This document shows, in pieces, positions 43,522 to 55,200 of a stretch of 61,882 nt of DNA. Every line of letters begins with the position of its first letter. Position 1 is the stretch's first letter. Location: the NCBI GenBank assembly GCA_019752635.1, contig JAIELX010000092.1:1-61882 (forward strand), given 5' to 3'. A program made the translations under genes and the position numbers. This DNA comes from Candidatus Obscuribacterales bacterium (GTDB taxonomy: Bacteria > Cyanobacteriota > Vampirovibrionia > Obscuribacterales > Obscuribacteraceae). The notes beneath the pieces were generated by a model. The model was given only the letters and a program-made list of their open reading frames with translations. It searched no databases and was not told where the DNA came from.

Positions 43522-44736
43522 TTATTCTTGCCGACTAGAAGTGGAATCCCTGACGTCATCAAAGTTACCCACTTTTACTTCCACAGGCACTACTGCTTGC
43601 CCTCGCAGAACAACTACATTCATAACTTCGCCAGGTTTTCGACCTCGGACCATCGCCTGAATTTCCTTAGAAGAGGATACCGCTTTTCCATCCATCCGTT
43701 GAATAATATCTCCACTGACAAGCCCTGCAGAGTCCGCAGGACTATCTGATTCAACCTTTACTACCACTACACCCTTGGTTCCGGATGCTAACCCCATATA
43801 TCGCGCAAGTTTGGGATCCATATCTTGCATCGCTATTCCCAAGTACGGGTGTTTTATGCTCCCGGTTTCAACAAGTTGATCCGCTACTTGCCTGGCGATA
43901 TCGATGGGAATTGCAAAACCGATGTTTTGACCGTCGCCTCGAATTGCGGTATTGATACCTATGACCTCCCCCCGAATGTTGAGCAAGGGCCCGCCCGAGT
44001 TCCCCGGATTAATCGCGGCATCGGTTTGGACCAATTCAACCGCGTTGAGGTTGGAAATTGATCTGCCCAAGGCACTTACAATACCCAGTGTAACGGTCTG
44101 ACTGAGCCCTAGGGGACTGCCGATCGCTATCGCCCAGTCGCCAGGTCTCAGCTCTTTACTTTCGCCCAGCTTGGCGGCTTTGAGATTCGAAGCATCAATT
44201 TTCACCAAAGCCAAGTCCGTGTATTTGTCTTTTCCGACCACTTTGCCCATGAATGTGCGTTTGTCGGCCAGAGTGACTTTGATCTCGTCTGCTTTTTGCA
44301 CGACGTGATTGTTGGTCAAAATATAACCATCCGAGCGAATGATGACACCTGAGCCAGAGCCGTGACTTTCATATTTCTTCGGTTGACGCTGCTCGAAAAG
44401 ATCGTCCAATCCAAACTGATTAAAGGGATGATTGTCGTTAATAGTGACGCTTGTCCTTGTATCAATATTTACTACTGCTGGAGTGGCCGCGGCGGCAATG
44501 TCAGCAATGATATTTTCTCCTCCGATCGGCAACTTACCTACGACAGGCATCGGAGCGGTTTTGGTCGAAGGGCCGGAGGAAGCAGCATTCTGAGAAACGC
44601 CAAACTGATATCCGGCCCAAACGCCAGCCACAATTAATACACCGGCGACTAAACCGGCAATGGCAGAACCGGTGGAAAATTTCTTGTTCGGGTACGTACC
44701 TTCTGCGGAGTCTCTGTGGATGCTCTGGGTATTCAT
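43522..44736 (-). CDS. HtrA/DegP-type serine protease with PDZ domain
   Basis: This is a 404-residue periplasmic or membrane-anchored protease. A signal anchor lies at about 27-48 (AIAGLVAGVLIVAGVWAGYQ). The trypsin-like domain has the triad His in TNNHVV, Asp in YTDLALV and Ser in NPGNSGGPLLN. One PDZ domain (about 295-390) starts near YLGIAMQDMDP. The layout matches cyanobacterial HhoA/HtrA proteins. It degrades or refolds damaged envelope proteins. It is the first gene of an operon with a response regulator. Confidence 0.93.
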   Translation of the reverse strand: MNTQSIHRDSAEGTYPNKKFSTGSAIAGLVAGVLIVAGVWAGYQFGVSQNAASSGPSTKTAPMPVVGKLPIGGENIIADIAAAATPAVVNIDTRTSVTINDNHPFNQFGLDDLFEQRQPKKYESHGSGSGVIIRSDGYILTNNHVVQKADEIKVTLADKRTFMGKVVGKDKYTDLALVKIDASNLKAAKLGESKELRPGDWAIAIGSPLGLSQTVTLGIVSALGRSISNLNAVELVQTDAAINPGNSGGPLLNIRGEVIGINTAIRGDGQNIGFAIPIDIARQVADQLVETGSIKHPYLGIAMQDMDPKLARYMGLASGTKGVVVVKVESDSPADSAGLVSGDIIQRMDGKAVSSSKEIQAMVRGRKPGEVMNVVVLRGQAVVPVEVKVGNFDDVRDSTSSRQE

Positions 44737-45410
44737 TTGAATAACTCACTGCTGGGGGGCGACATCTATTAACCGTTATACATAGGGCCCTGAACCCCGT
44801 CAATCCGATTCTAAGGCTCAAACTTAGGGCACTGCTAGACATGTAGCGAACAACTCCGCCCGGTAAGAATTTTATGATTCCTTAACCCGGCAAAGCTCGT
44901 TCGTCCCCGTAGACGCCCACATGCACAGAATCGTTCCCGTACAATTTCTAGTCGCCCACTACTTTCAAAGTCCCCGTGCGCTTTTAATGATCAGGATCAG
45001 TCGACACGCAATTCACGCGCCACATCAAGCACCGCATTTGATACCAGTACAAACGCTCGTTCAAGAAACGAGATCGACAACGAGGACTTTTCATCTCAGC
45101 GCAGAACCGGAAATCCGAAAATCAATGTTTACGGATCGCAATCTTTCTTTCGCAAACGAAGGAGCTCCAAGGTTCGCCTCACTATATTCGTGACAAGGAA
45201 AGGCGATGTCACAGTCGCTCTTTACAGCGCACACGAAACTCTTTCGAAGGATAATAGACAGATCTTTCAATTGCCTTTCAGCACCACCCACAGCACCACG
45301 TTCTCTCAGAAACAAAGTACGTACAAAATGGAAGTAAGTACAAAAGCACGCCGAAAAACCAATGTGCTTTCCAATCTCTCAGAAGCTGGGAGCTTACTGA
45401 GTTGCGGACA
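44737..45410. other. Gene-free 674 bases upstream of htrA and downstream of the XRE genes
   Basis: No convincing gene is seen; the plus-strand open frames here are Arg/His/Ser-rich and lack ribosome-binding sites. The region should carry the htrA promoter and the end of the XRE transcript. A 7-bp stem with a long loop (45343-45349/45364-45370) and the hairpin at 45378-45401 lie near the right side. Two similar AGTACGTAC/AAGTAAGTAC elements occur near 45317-45340. Confidence 0.5.
45378..45401 (-). terminator. Hairpin after the second XRE gene
   Basis: CTCAG plus AAGCT (45378-45387) pair with AGCTT, one bulged A and CTGAG (45391-45401) around the loop GGG. It lies about 10 bases past the stop of the minus-strand XRE gene. 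No strong T-tract follows directly, although T-rich DNA lies further on in the next stem. Confidence 0.45.
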
Positions 45411-45680
45411 CTAAACGCGTTTTCGGGCTCCGGCCGTCAGTTTCCCTTCCGCACGAGAGACCAGTTCACTTAGCGATAAGTCCAACGCCGCTGCTATGCG
45501 GCACAAGTTCTTGACAGATAAGTTACGCGCGCCCTGTTCGACGTCGCTTATGTATGAGCGCTGCATACCAGCTTCTTGGGCTAATTCCAACTGGGTGATA
45601 CCCAGAGACTTACGCTGCTCTTGAAGAACAGTGCAGAGCGCAGCGAGCGTTTTTTCGGGAGTGGTGGGACTTTTTTTCAT
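45411..45680 (-). CDS. XRE-family helix-turn-helix regulator B
   Basis: This 89-residue DNA-binding protein has one HTH_3 domain at about residues 20-75. The HTH is GITQLELAQEAGMQRSYISD with the following EQGARNLSVKNL recognition and support helices. The C-terminal tail is basic (GARKRV). It is a close tandem paralogue of the gene at 45721, sharing the stretch QRSYISDVEQGARNLSVKNL exactly. The gap between the two is 40 bases, so they are probably one transcript. Confidence 0.88.
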   Translation of the reverse strand: MKKSPTTPEKTLAALCTVLQEQRKSLGITQLELAQEAGMQRSYISDVEQGARNLSVKNLCRIAAALDLSLSELVSRAEGKLTAGARKRV

Positions 45681-45720
45681 AACCTACTCTATTCTTTAAC
45701 GACCGGGTATGCCATGCGCA

Positions 45721-45984
45721 CTAACGTCGCCGACGTGACGCTGCTTTTTCTTCCGCCCGATCGACAAGATCGGACAGATGCAAACCTAATGCGGTTGCAA
45801 TTCGGCACAGATTTTTCACCGACAGATTGCGTGCTCCCTGCTCAACGTCGCTTATGTAAGAGCGCTGCATCCTCGCTCGCTGCGCAACGTCAAGCTGTGT
45901 TATGCCAACCTGTTTCCTCTCTTCTTGAAGCACGGCGCAAAGTGCTTGCAAGAATTTCTCGTGATTAGTTTCGTCTTTTCTCAT
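45721..45984 (-). CDS. XRE-family helix-turn-helix regulator A
   Basis: This 87-residue XRE protein has its HTH at GITQLDVAQRARMQRSYISD. Its N-terminal pattern EKFLQALCAVLQEERK closely matches the EKTLAALCTVLQEQRK of its neighbour. GGGAAAG lies close to the ATG. It follows the giant coiled-coil gene by 223 bases on the same strand and precedes the second XRE gene. The pair arose by tandem duplication and could form heterodimers or compete for sites. Confidence 0.88.
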   Translation of the reverse strand: MRKDETNHEKFLQALCAVLQEERKQVGITQLDVAQRARMQRSYISDVEQGARNLSVKNLCRIATALGLHLSDLVDRAEEKAASRRRR

Positions 45985-46207
45985 TTCTTTCCCAGAGTAC
46001 TAGAATCGGGAATCGTAAGCACTTCCAGTTGTCAATCTAGCTTTTAACCACAATTGTTATCCATCCCCCAACTAGGGGACATGTCATCCCGAGCTTGCTC
46101 GAGACTCTTAGACAGGTCAAAGAACCGGTTTTGTTCCCGTGACCACACGGCAAATGCCCCTCGTGTCGAAAGGTAAACTCATCCGCATTTTCTGTCAGGC
46201 ACAGACC

Positions 46208-49200
46208 TCACGCACCAATGTTTGCCCGACGCAATGGTGACGTGGGAACCTGTTGCTGCTGCAAATAGAACGCAAAGGCAGCAGTGAGCAAAATGCCCAA
46301 ACCGACGCCCGCGCCGAGTCCTCCGCCACCGCGACCGCGGGTCTCGATTTCGCGCTTAGCACCTTCTATGACACCATGGTGCGCATGAGCTCTGGCTTCA
46401 ACTCCGTACTCGCCCTTCAACGCTTTTACAGTCCTCTCCATTTGTTCGCCGCGCGCACGCTCCTCCGGCTTCTCCGACTTCCTAAGTCTTTCGCCTTCAG
46501 TTTCAAGGTAACGCAGCTGCTCAGCGGTCAATTCCTTTTGATCGTTCAAGCGTTCCAGAGTAATCGATTCACCCACTCGCACTTCTTCTCTGCGAAGGGT
46601 TCCGTCACCTAAGGTTTGTACGGTCGTCGACACTAAACGCTCTGCTGTTGGCGCCTGCCCTCTCTCGGGCGCAACTCGTTCAACAGGTACATCGGTGCCG
46701 GTGCGCGGCGTAGTATCGGCAGCCGCACCGCCCGATGTTGCACCTGAAGGAGCAGTTACGACGGGACGAGCGGTCTGAGTCGTGAGCTGCTCTGCCGGCA
46801 CCAACACAAGCGAAGGATCTGCGCTTACAAACATACTGCCACCGGCTTCGGTAACTTTGTACATTCCCTTAGCGGGCTGACCCTTCTCCATATAACGTAC
46901 TTCTTCCTTACCACCAACCTGTAGTTTCACTTCATCGAATCGCTGCCGAAGAGCTTCCTGCGTAATTGGTTCGACTACAACGGCATCGGTTGAAGCAGCG
47001 CGATGAAGGACAGCGCTGCCATCTCGGGCTCCTGCCACTTCATAATTCTGCCCTTGGAACTGAACAGTTGAACCCGCGACGGGCACCACCGGCGCTACCG
47101 GCAAGATAACAATAGTTTGAATACGCGGTAATTCTCTGGCAGGCGTTTCTGCCAAACGAGAATAAGAACGAGCACCTTCACCGTTACCTCCGGGCCCTGC
47201 CACCACGGTGTCTCCAACCTTGCTAAAGTTGACATTGCCGCCTTCAACCGAATCAACAACGTAAACTCTGCCTGTTCCTTTTTCACGATAGTAGCGCGCG
47301 TCGGCCGATTGTCCCGGTACCCGCACGGAGACGGGCTCGTAGGACTCAATGAACTTAGCCTCCGACAGCGGGGTTTGTGCTCTACGTTCCTTAAGGAACG
47401 TTTCTTCGTTCACCAAAATGAACGATTCGCCCTGATGGCCGATAACACGCCATCCCGGTCCGTTTTCGGTGACTTGAATTCGTTGTCCCCACCGTCCGCG
47501 TCCCGCACCGGCAGCATCAGCAGCGCCGGTCTCCAGAGAGAAGCGAGTCTCAATAAAGCGGCCTCGCTCACGTTGCAACTCGGCGCGCTCGCGGCCGAGA
47601 CGCTGTTCCAATTGCTCAAGTCGTTGACGCTCAGTAGTGAGGCTGCTGCGTTCGGCCTCAAGAGCTTCCCTTTGCTGTCTTTGCGATGCAGTTTCAGTCT
47701 CAAGGGCAGCTTTCTCAACAGCAAGACGCTCTCGCTCAACTTCATTGGCTGTGCGTTCAGCAGCGACTTTGTCTTTGTCCTTATCTAGCAATTCGCGATC
47801 GGCGAGCACCCGTTGCTGGTCCGCGGCCAGTGTACTTTGCTGCTCGTTGAGACGCTGGCGCTCGGTTGTTAGTTTCTCGCGTTCAGTAGCTATTGCTTGT
47901 CTTTGCTCAGCAACCTCAGCGAGCGCTCTATTCAACTTCTGTTGGTCTGTTGTAATTGCCGCTCGGTCTTTCGCCAACTTTTCCTTGTCTGCAGTCAATA
48001 TTGCTTGATCCGCATTGAGAGACGTGCGCTCATCGGTCAAGGCTTGCTCTTTCTGTGCTACGGCCGCCTTCTGTTCGGCCATCGTGCGCGCTTCGCGATC
48101 AAGAGCTTCGCGATCGGCGCCTTGCGCTCTTTGGCGAACTTCCAAGTCACGTTGAGCAACATCCAGAGCCGCTCTTTCACGTTGCACCGCCGCTGCGCGA
48201 GAGTCAATGTCGGCACTGCGCGTGTCCAACTCTCCCGCTCTGGTTTCCGCAGCAGTTTCCCGCTCACCAAGAGTCGTCTCACGCGCTCCTAACTCCGTTC
48301 TGCGAGTTTCAAGTTCACGCCTGGTCTGAGCAGCTTCGGTTTCCTGAGCTGTCAGCCTGTCACGCTGCTGTGTCAATCGCTCTGCTTCCCCGGTTAGGCG
48401 AGTGCGTTCGACAGCCAATCGCTGCTGCTCAGCATCTAATCTAGCTTGCCGCTCAGCAGCTTCTGCTGCACTGCGCTCTTTATCCTGTTGCAACGCCTGC
48501 CGTTCGGCGGCTAGTTGGGACTTTTGTTCAGTCAGCTCGGTCTGTGCTGTCCGAAGTTCTTCAGTTTGTGTCCGCAGTTCGCGCGCCTGAGTTTCCAACT
48601 TCTCCCGTTCAGCTTTGTTGGTTTGACTTTCTTGAGCAATACGTGTGCGTTCCTGCTCCAGCATTGCGGTATCACGCCGCAATGCATCCCTCTGCAAGGC
48701 AACTTCGTCTCGTGCAGTTTGCAGTTTAGCCAGGTCCTGAGTTAGCCCGGCGCGATCGTTGTCTAGTTGTGTACGCTGATTGCGCAGCTGTTCCTGCTCT
48801 GCTCCCAAAGCCGAGCGATCAGCTTCCAATGATTCGCGCGCTTCAGAAAGCAATTGCTGTTGTGAGGCCAATTCAGCCTGTTCGGCTTGCAGTCTTGTTC
48901 TGGCCGATTCTGCCGTTTTGGTTTGCTCAATCAATTCGTTCCGGGAGCGCTCGAGGGTACGGCGCTCTTCTGCAATGCGTGTTTCGTCACCCGACTGCTC
49001 CCGCGCGCGTCGATCCAGATCTAGTTCGCGCGCCTGCAGTTCGCGTCCGCGCTCGGTCAAAGCATCGCGTTCACGTTCATTTGCCGCCAGTTCTCTGCTG
49101 GAACGCTCTTGCTGCTCGCGCACCGTTTCGGACAACCGAGCAACACTCTGCTCGCGCTCGCCCAACGTTCGCTCCCCCTCAGCCACAACTTCGCCTCTGC

Positions 49201-52200
49201 GCGTTATCTCCTGATCTCGTGCGATCACATTAGCGCGATCGCGCACCAATTGTTCCTGCTGAGCCACCAATTGTTCCTGCGCCGTGCGCAATTTAGTCTG
49301 GTCTGCATTCAGCGCGGTCTGCGCATCGACGAGTTTCAGATTCTCAGCAGCGACACGTTCACGCTCGGTCTGCACGGCCGCGCGTTCTATGTTCAAAGCT
49401 TCTCGATCGCTCCCCAGTGCTTGTCGCTCGCCAACCAATTTTGCTTGCTGTTCGTTCAGCATGGTTGCATCTGCCGTAATTCTTTCTTGACGAGCACGCA
49501 GTTCCGCTTCTCTCGTTGTAAGCGCGGCACGGTCCTTGTCTATAGCCACGCGGTCCGCACCCACCTGCTCCGCCTTGCGATCCAGCCCTTCCCTCTCGGC
49601 GGTGAGGCGCTGTTGCTCAGCATCGGCCGCTGTGCGGCGAGCGTCCAATTCCGTAGCTTGCCGATTGAGCGCTTCGCTTCGAGTAGTCAATTCACCGTCG
49701 CGCACGATCAGTCTTGATTCGGTGGTTTGAGCTTTTTGCTCTCGCTCAGCGACAGCCGCACGATCAGCTTCCAATGCCGTGCGCTCTTCCTGAATGGTTC
49801 CCGACTGCGCGGTCAGTCGAGCCTGATCAAGGTCAAGTTGCTCACGCGTTCGGCTAACAGCCTGCTCTTGTTCGACCAATCGTGCTGCTCTTTCCCCTGC
49901 GACACGCTCAACCTCTCGGGTCCTCTCCTCTAGCGCGTGTCGATCCTGCTCTAGCTGTGCCGTATCGCGAATTTTGCCTCTCTCGAATGCTGCGCGTTCG
50001 CTGGCCAATCTGGCGGTTTCCTCGCGCAAGGCGGTCTGCTCTCGAGTGAGCTGAGCTCTCTGCGTCGCAACTTCAGCTGTCTGTCTTTCCAGAGCTGCGC
50101 GTTCCTCTTGAACAGCAGTGCGGTCTGATGCCAATGTTGTGCGTTCAGCAGCAAGCCTTGCTTCTTCTGCTTTCAATTCACCGGCACGCGCTTCAAGTGT
50201 TCGTCGCATCTCAGCAACACTGGCTTGCTCGCGCTCCAACCCGGTTCTGGCGTCGGCGAGTTCTCGCTGCCCCTGCTCCAGAGCAGATCTATCAGCAACT
50301 ATTCGCGCAGCATCCTGTCTCGCTTGTGCTTGCGCCTCTGCTAACCGCCGTTCGCCGGCAGCCAGTTCAGTCGCACGACGCTCCAAACTTTGTGATTCAG
50401 TATCGAGAGTTCGTGATCTAACTTCCAGATTAGCTTGAGCCTCCGAGACTTGTCGCATACGCTCAGCGACCGCAGCCTGATCGGCTTGAGTCGAACGGCG
50501 TTCTCCTTCCAGTGCCGTGGCCTGCTCAGCCAGTGCTGTTCTTTCTGCGGCAACTTCCCGACGAGAAGTTTCCAGCGCCTCTTGATCGGCAGTGAGCTGT
50601 CTGCGAGCACCGCGCAACTCCTCAGATTGAGTGGTGTTGGCTTGCTCTCGTTGTGCCAACTGCGACTGTTCTCTTGTAAGAACTTCTCGTTGCTCAGTGA
50701 GCGTTTGCTCCCGAGATAACAAATCGGCGCGTTCGCGGGCAATCTGCTCCTGCTCGGTTGCTAGCTTGCGCTGCGCTTCCTGCAGCCTTGTCTCACCTTG
50801 ATTGAGTTTAGCTTGGGCATCCACCAATCTTTCATTCGCGGTATTGATTCGCTCGCGTTCAGCGGCAACTTCACTACGTTCGCTCGCCAAAGTTTCGCGC
50901 TCGGACAACAATGTTTGCTGTTCGGTCAACAGTGTTGCTCGCTCACCTGCAAGAGTCGCAGAGTCTAAGGACAATCTCTCTTGCCCTGTTCTCAACGTAC
51001 GCTCGCGTGCAGTCAGTTCCGTTCGCGAACGTTCTATGGCGTCACGATCGGCACCTTGCTGAGTCGCTTGTCGATCAAGTTCTGCGCGTCGCGTTTCAAT
51101 TTCATGCTGCTCTGTTTGCAGTGTCGTGCGACGCGCATCAAGCTCTATGGAACGAGTGTTGAGCCCTTCCGTACGAGTGTTGAGCTCGCGCTCGATCGCA
51201 CTCAATCGATCCTGTGTCTGCCGAGCAGCTTGCTCACGTTCGGCCACAGCAGTACGATCTACTTCCAGAGTTTCCCGATCTGCACCAAGAGCCACTCGCT
51301 CCTCGGCAAGGCGAGATTCATCCGCGGTCAGACGATCACGCTGAGCAGCTACGCCACGCTCTTGCTCCGCCAATCGAGCAGCGCGCTCAGCAGCTTGTTG
51401 TTCAGATTCTCGGCGTTGCGTATCCAGAGCCCGACGATCATCTGCCAGGCGTGCGGTATCTCTTTGTTGCTGTTGTTCAAATTGAGTACGCTCGGAAGTT
51501 AGTCGCTCCAAGTCCTGACGAAGCTGAGACCGACTTGCCTCTAGTTCTGCTCGTTGAGCGGCGACCTCGGCGACACGCCTTTCCAATCCCGCACGCTCGG
51601 TGCGAAGGGTTTCGCGGTCGGCGGCCAATCGTTCACGCTCTGCCGCAACTTCTCGACGTTCTTCAGTTAGCCGGGTTCGCTGGGTTTCCAGTTCTTGCCT
51701 GGAACTCGCCACGGCTTCCATCTCAGTTTGCAAGCCGGTGCGCGCTTCTGCTAGTTCAGTTTGTTGCCGCTCTAACTCGCTCCGATCGGCAACGAGCCCA
51801 GCGCGACCACGTTCCAGTTGTTGTTGACCTTCGGTTACCGCGGCTTGTTGCGACTCCAACGTTCGAGCGCGTTCCGCCAGCTCATCGGCTCTGGTATTCA
51901 ACGCTTGCTCTCTTGTATTAGCGGTGGCGCGATCAGCATCCAGCTGAGCTTGCCGTTGTTCAAGTTGCTGAACGTTAGCATTTTGAGCCCGCCTGGCGAT
52001 GTCTAGTTCTCGCTGGCGAGCTTCAAGCATGGTTTGCTGCATCGACAGCTGAGCTCGTTCTCCACGCAAAGTACTTTGATCACGCGTAAGAGTTTCTTGC
52101 CCCAAACGGAGCATTTCGCCCTGGCGTTCCAGTTCGCGCTCTTGTGTCCTCAGAGTTTCCGCGGTACGCGAAAGCTCTGTTTGACGACGATTCACAGCCT

Positions 52201-55200
52201 CTTCGCGTTGCTCAATACCAGCTCTGTCTCTAGCAATCTCTTCCTGTTTGGTCAGCACTTGTTCCTGTGCCGTTCTCAGTTTCGCCTCATCTTGAGCAAG
52301 CGTTTGTCTTCCTTCAACCAGTCTGGCATCGTCTGCAGTCACTCTTTCGCGATCGGCTTGTACTGCTCTTTGAGCTTCGGCCAGAGCTTCTTGATTGCGA
52401 ACCAGGGTCTGCTGTTCTATATTTAGAGAAGCGCGTTGCTCAGCGAGCGCTGTGGTATCTGCAAGCAATCGCTGCTGTTGTGCCCGCAACTCACCGTCGC
52501 GCGTGGCAAGCTGTCGGCGTGCAGTCTCGATGGCGGCGCGGTCGGTTGTTTGGCTGACAGCCTCAGTTTCAAGTTCGGCACGTCGAGTTTCAATCTGTTG
52601 CAGTTCCGTTTGCAGTTGCTCACGACGGGCATCGAGTTCCGCGCCCCTGGAAGTCAGGGTTTCAGCTCTGGAAATCAGGTCGCGTTCAGCGGTGGCGAGC
52701 CGGTCTTGCGTAGAACGCACGGACTGTTCTCGCTCGGCGACAACAGTTCTTTCTACCTCTAGTGCTTCACGATCAGCACCGAGAGTTCTGCGCGCCTCTG
52801 CCAACCTGGCCTCTTCACCGGTCAGACGCTCACGATCGGCGGCAACAGCACGCTCTTGTTCTGCAAGTCTGGCGGCCTGGCGCTCGGCAGCACCCCGTTG
52901 CTCCGCAAGCCGTTCATTGCCCTGATGCAACAGCGCTTGTTCGCGCTCCAATTCCTGCCGCCGAGTAGCGAGATCCTGGCTCCTGCGTTCGAGTTCCGTC
53001 CGATCGGTGCGAAGAGCTTCTCTTTCTGCGACCAATCGTTCGCGCTCGGTGCCTAATGCAGAGCGCTCCGACTGCAACTCCGTTCGCTGACGATCCAATT
53101 CCTGCCTTGCGCGAGCGACTCCTTCCAGCTCCACTTGCAACGCCCCTCTCGCTTCCGCAATCTGACGCTGCTGTTGTTCTATCGAAACGCGTTCCGTGGC
53201 CAATCCGGCTCGCTCGCGCTCCAACATTGCCTGCCCCTCAGTCAATGTCGCTTGACGAGCATCTAATTGCGTACTGCGTTCCGCCAGCTCACCGGCCCGC
53301 GTAGTGACGCTCTGTTCCCGAATCGTGAGCTCGCGTCTGGCCGTGTCAAGTTCTTGTTGCCGCAGCTCAATTTCTCTAGCATTGGCATTCTGTGCCTGGC
53401 GAGCCTGATCGAGCTCGGTCTGGCGTGTGCTTAGACGAGTACGTTCCGCCTCAACTTGCTCGCGATCAGTGCCCAAAGTTTGACGGTCGCGCACTAGCGT
53501 TTCTTGTTCGAGCCGCAAGCGATCGGCGGTGCGCGCTGCTGCTTGCTCGCGTTCCGATAAGGCTAGCTGATTGCGTGCCAGCTCGGCTTGACGCTCACCC
53601 AATAATTCTTCGCGCCCTTGAACGTTGGCTCTATCTCTGGCAAGCTGCTCCTGCTGCGCGACAAGTTGCTCTTGTGCCGCGCGCACTCTGGCTTCATCCT
53701 GAACTACAGCTTGTCTTGCTTCTACGAGCCTGGCACCTTCAGCAATTGCACGTTCGCGATCCACTTGCAACGTTCGCTGAGCTTCAGTCAACGCTTCGCG
53801 TTCTTGTACCAGGGTTTGCCGATCGGTACTCAGTGAGGCGCGTTGTTCCGCCAGCGCCGCAGTGTCTGCCACAATTCGTTGCTGCTGTGTTCGCAGTTCC
53901 GCCTCGCGAGCAGTTACCTCCACACGGGCTCGTTCAACAGCTGCTTTATCCGCGGTCTGCTCCGCTGCCTGCCTTTCTAGTTCTGCTCGACGAGCGTTCA
54001 GTTGCTCCTGATCCACACCTAATTGTGCTGTACGAAGCTCAAGCTCGGATCCTCTGCGCGTCAACTCCTCACTACGAGTGTTAAGTTCCTGCTCGCGAGT
54101 GTCTAGCCGCTCCGCCGTGCGGGCGACTTCTTGCTCACGTTGCCCAACAGCAGTCCTATCGGCCTCCAACCGTTGACGTGCCTGCGCGACTTCCGTCCTT
54201 GTATCGGCTACTCGTGTTTCTTCAGCTGTCAGACGCGCACGTTCTTCAACAATCTGACTTTCTCTGCGAGTCAACTCAGCAGCTCTTTCGGCTGCGAGTG
54301 TCTCCGCCTGTCTTCTTGCCGCATCAAATTCACGACGCTCTGTCGAAAGCTCCTCGACGCGGGTATCAAGTTCTCGACGCGTCCCCTCCAATTCTGCCCG
54401 TGTGGCTATGATCGCCTCGCGCTCAGTTTGCAGCTCACGCGCACGCGTGGACAGCTCGGTTTCACGCTGCTGCAAAGACTGTTGTTCACGTTCAAGGAGT
54501 TGCCTCTGCGACATCAACTCAGAACGCCGGGTATCGAGACCGCGCCGGCTCTCCTCTATCTGCGCTCTCTCCTGAGCAATCTGTTCTCCGGCTCTACGCT
54601 GAGTTTCTGTTTGCTCACTAAGCCGACGCTCGACCTGTTCCAGCTCCGTTCTTTGAGCTTGCTGTTCTCGTCCAACCCGCTCCAGATCCGCCCGCTGGCG
54701 TGTTATCTCAGCGCGATCAGTTTCGATTTGACGACCTTGCTCCGCCAACGTGCGGGCTCTTGCATCGACTTCGAGTTGTCTTTCGGCAAGAGCACGCTGG
54801 TCTCGTGCAATCGCTTCGCGATCAGCATTTTGTGCAGCCCCCTGCTCGACCAGGCGCGCGCGGTCAGTTTCAATTTGACGGCGATCAACTTCAAGCGCTT
54901 CGCGATCGCGCACCAGTCCGGCGCTTCGCTCCTCCATTCTCGCTCTTTGCTCTTCTAGTTGACGCGCCAAATCAGCAGCGCTACGCTCCTGCCTGGCTAG
55001 TTGCTCACGTGCCTGCTCCAAGCGTCCTCTGTCTTCTTCCAAAGCACGAGTGTTAAAGCGCAGAGTTTCTTCTTGAGCGAGGACTTTTTCTCGCGCACTT
55101 TCCAATTCACTCTGTTCACTATTTAGGCGCTCGCGGTCGGCAAGCAATTGAGTGCGCTCAGTGGCAGACTGCCGTTGTTCCTCAAGAAGTTGTGCTCGGT

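Noticed and set aside
44921..45193. 90-residue ORF in the gap upstream of htrA
   Set aside because: It is His/Arg/Ser-rich with no ribosome-binding site and no recognisable fold.
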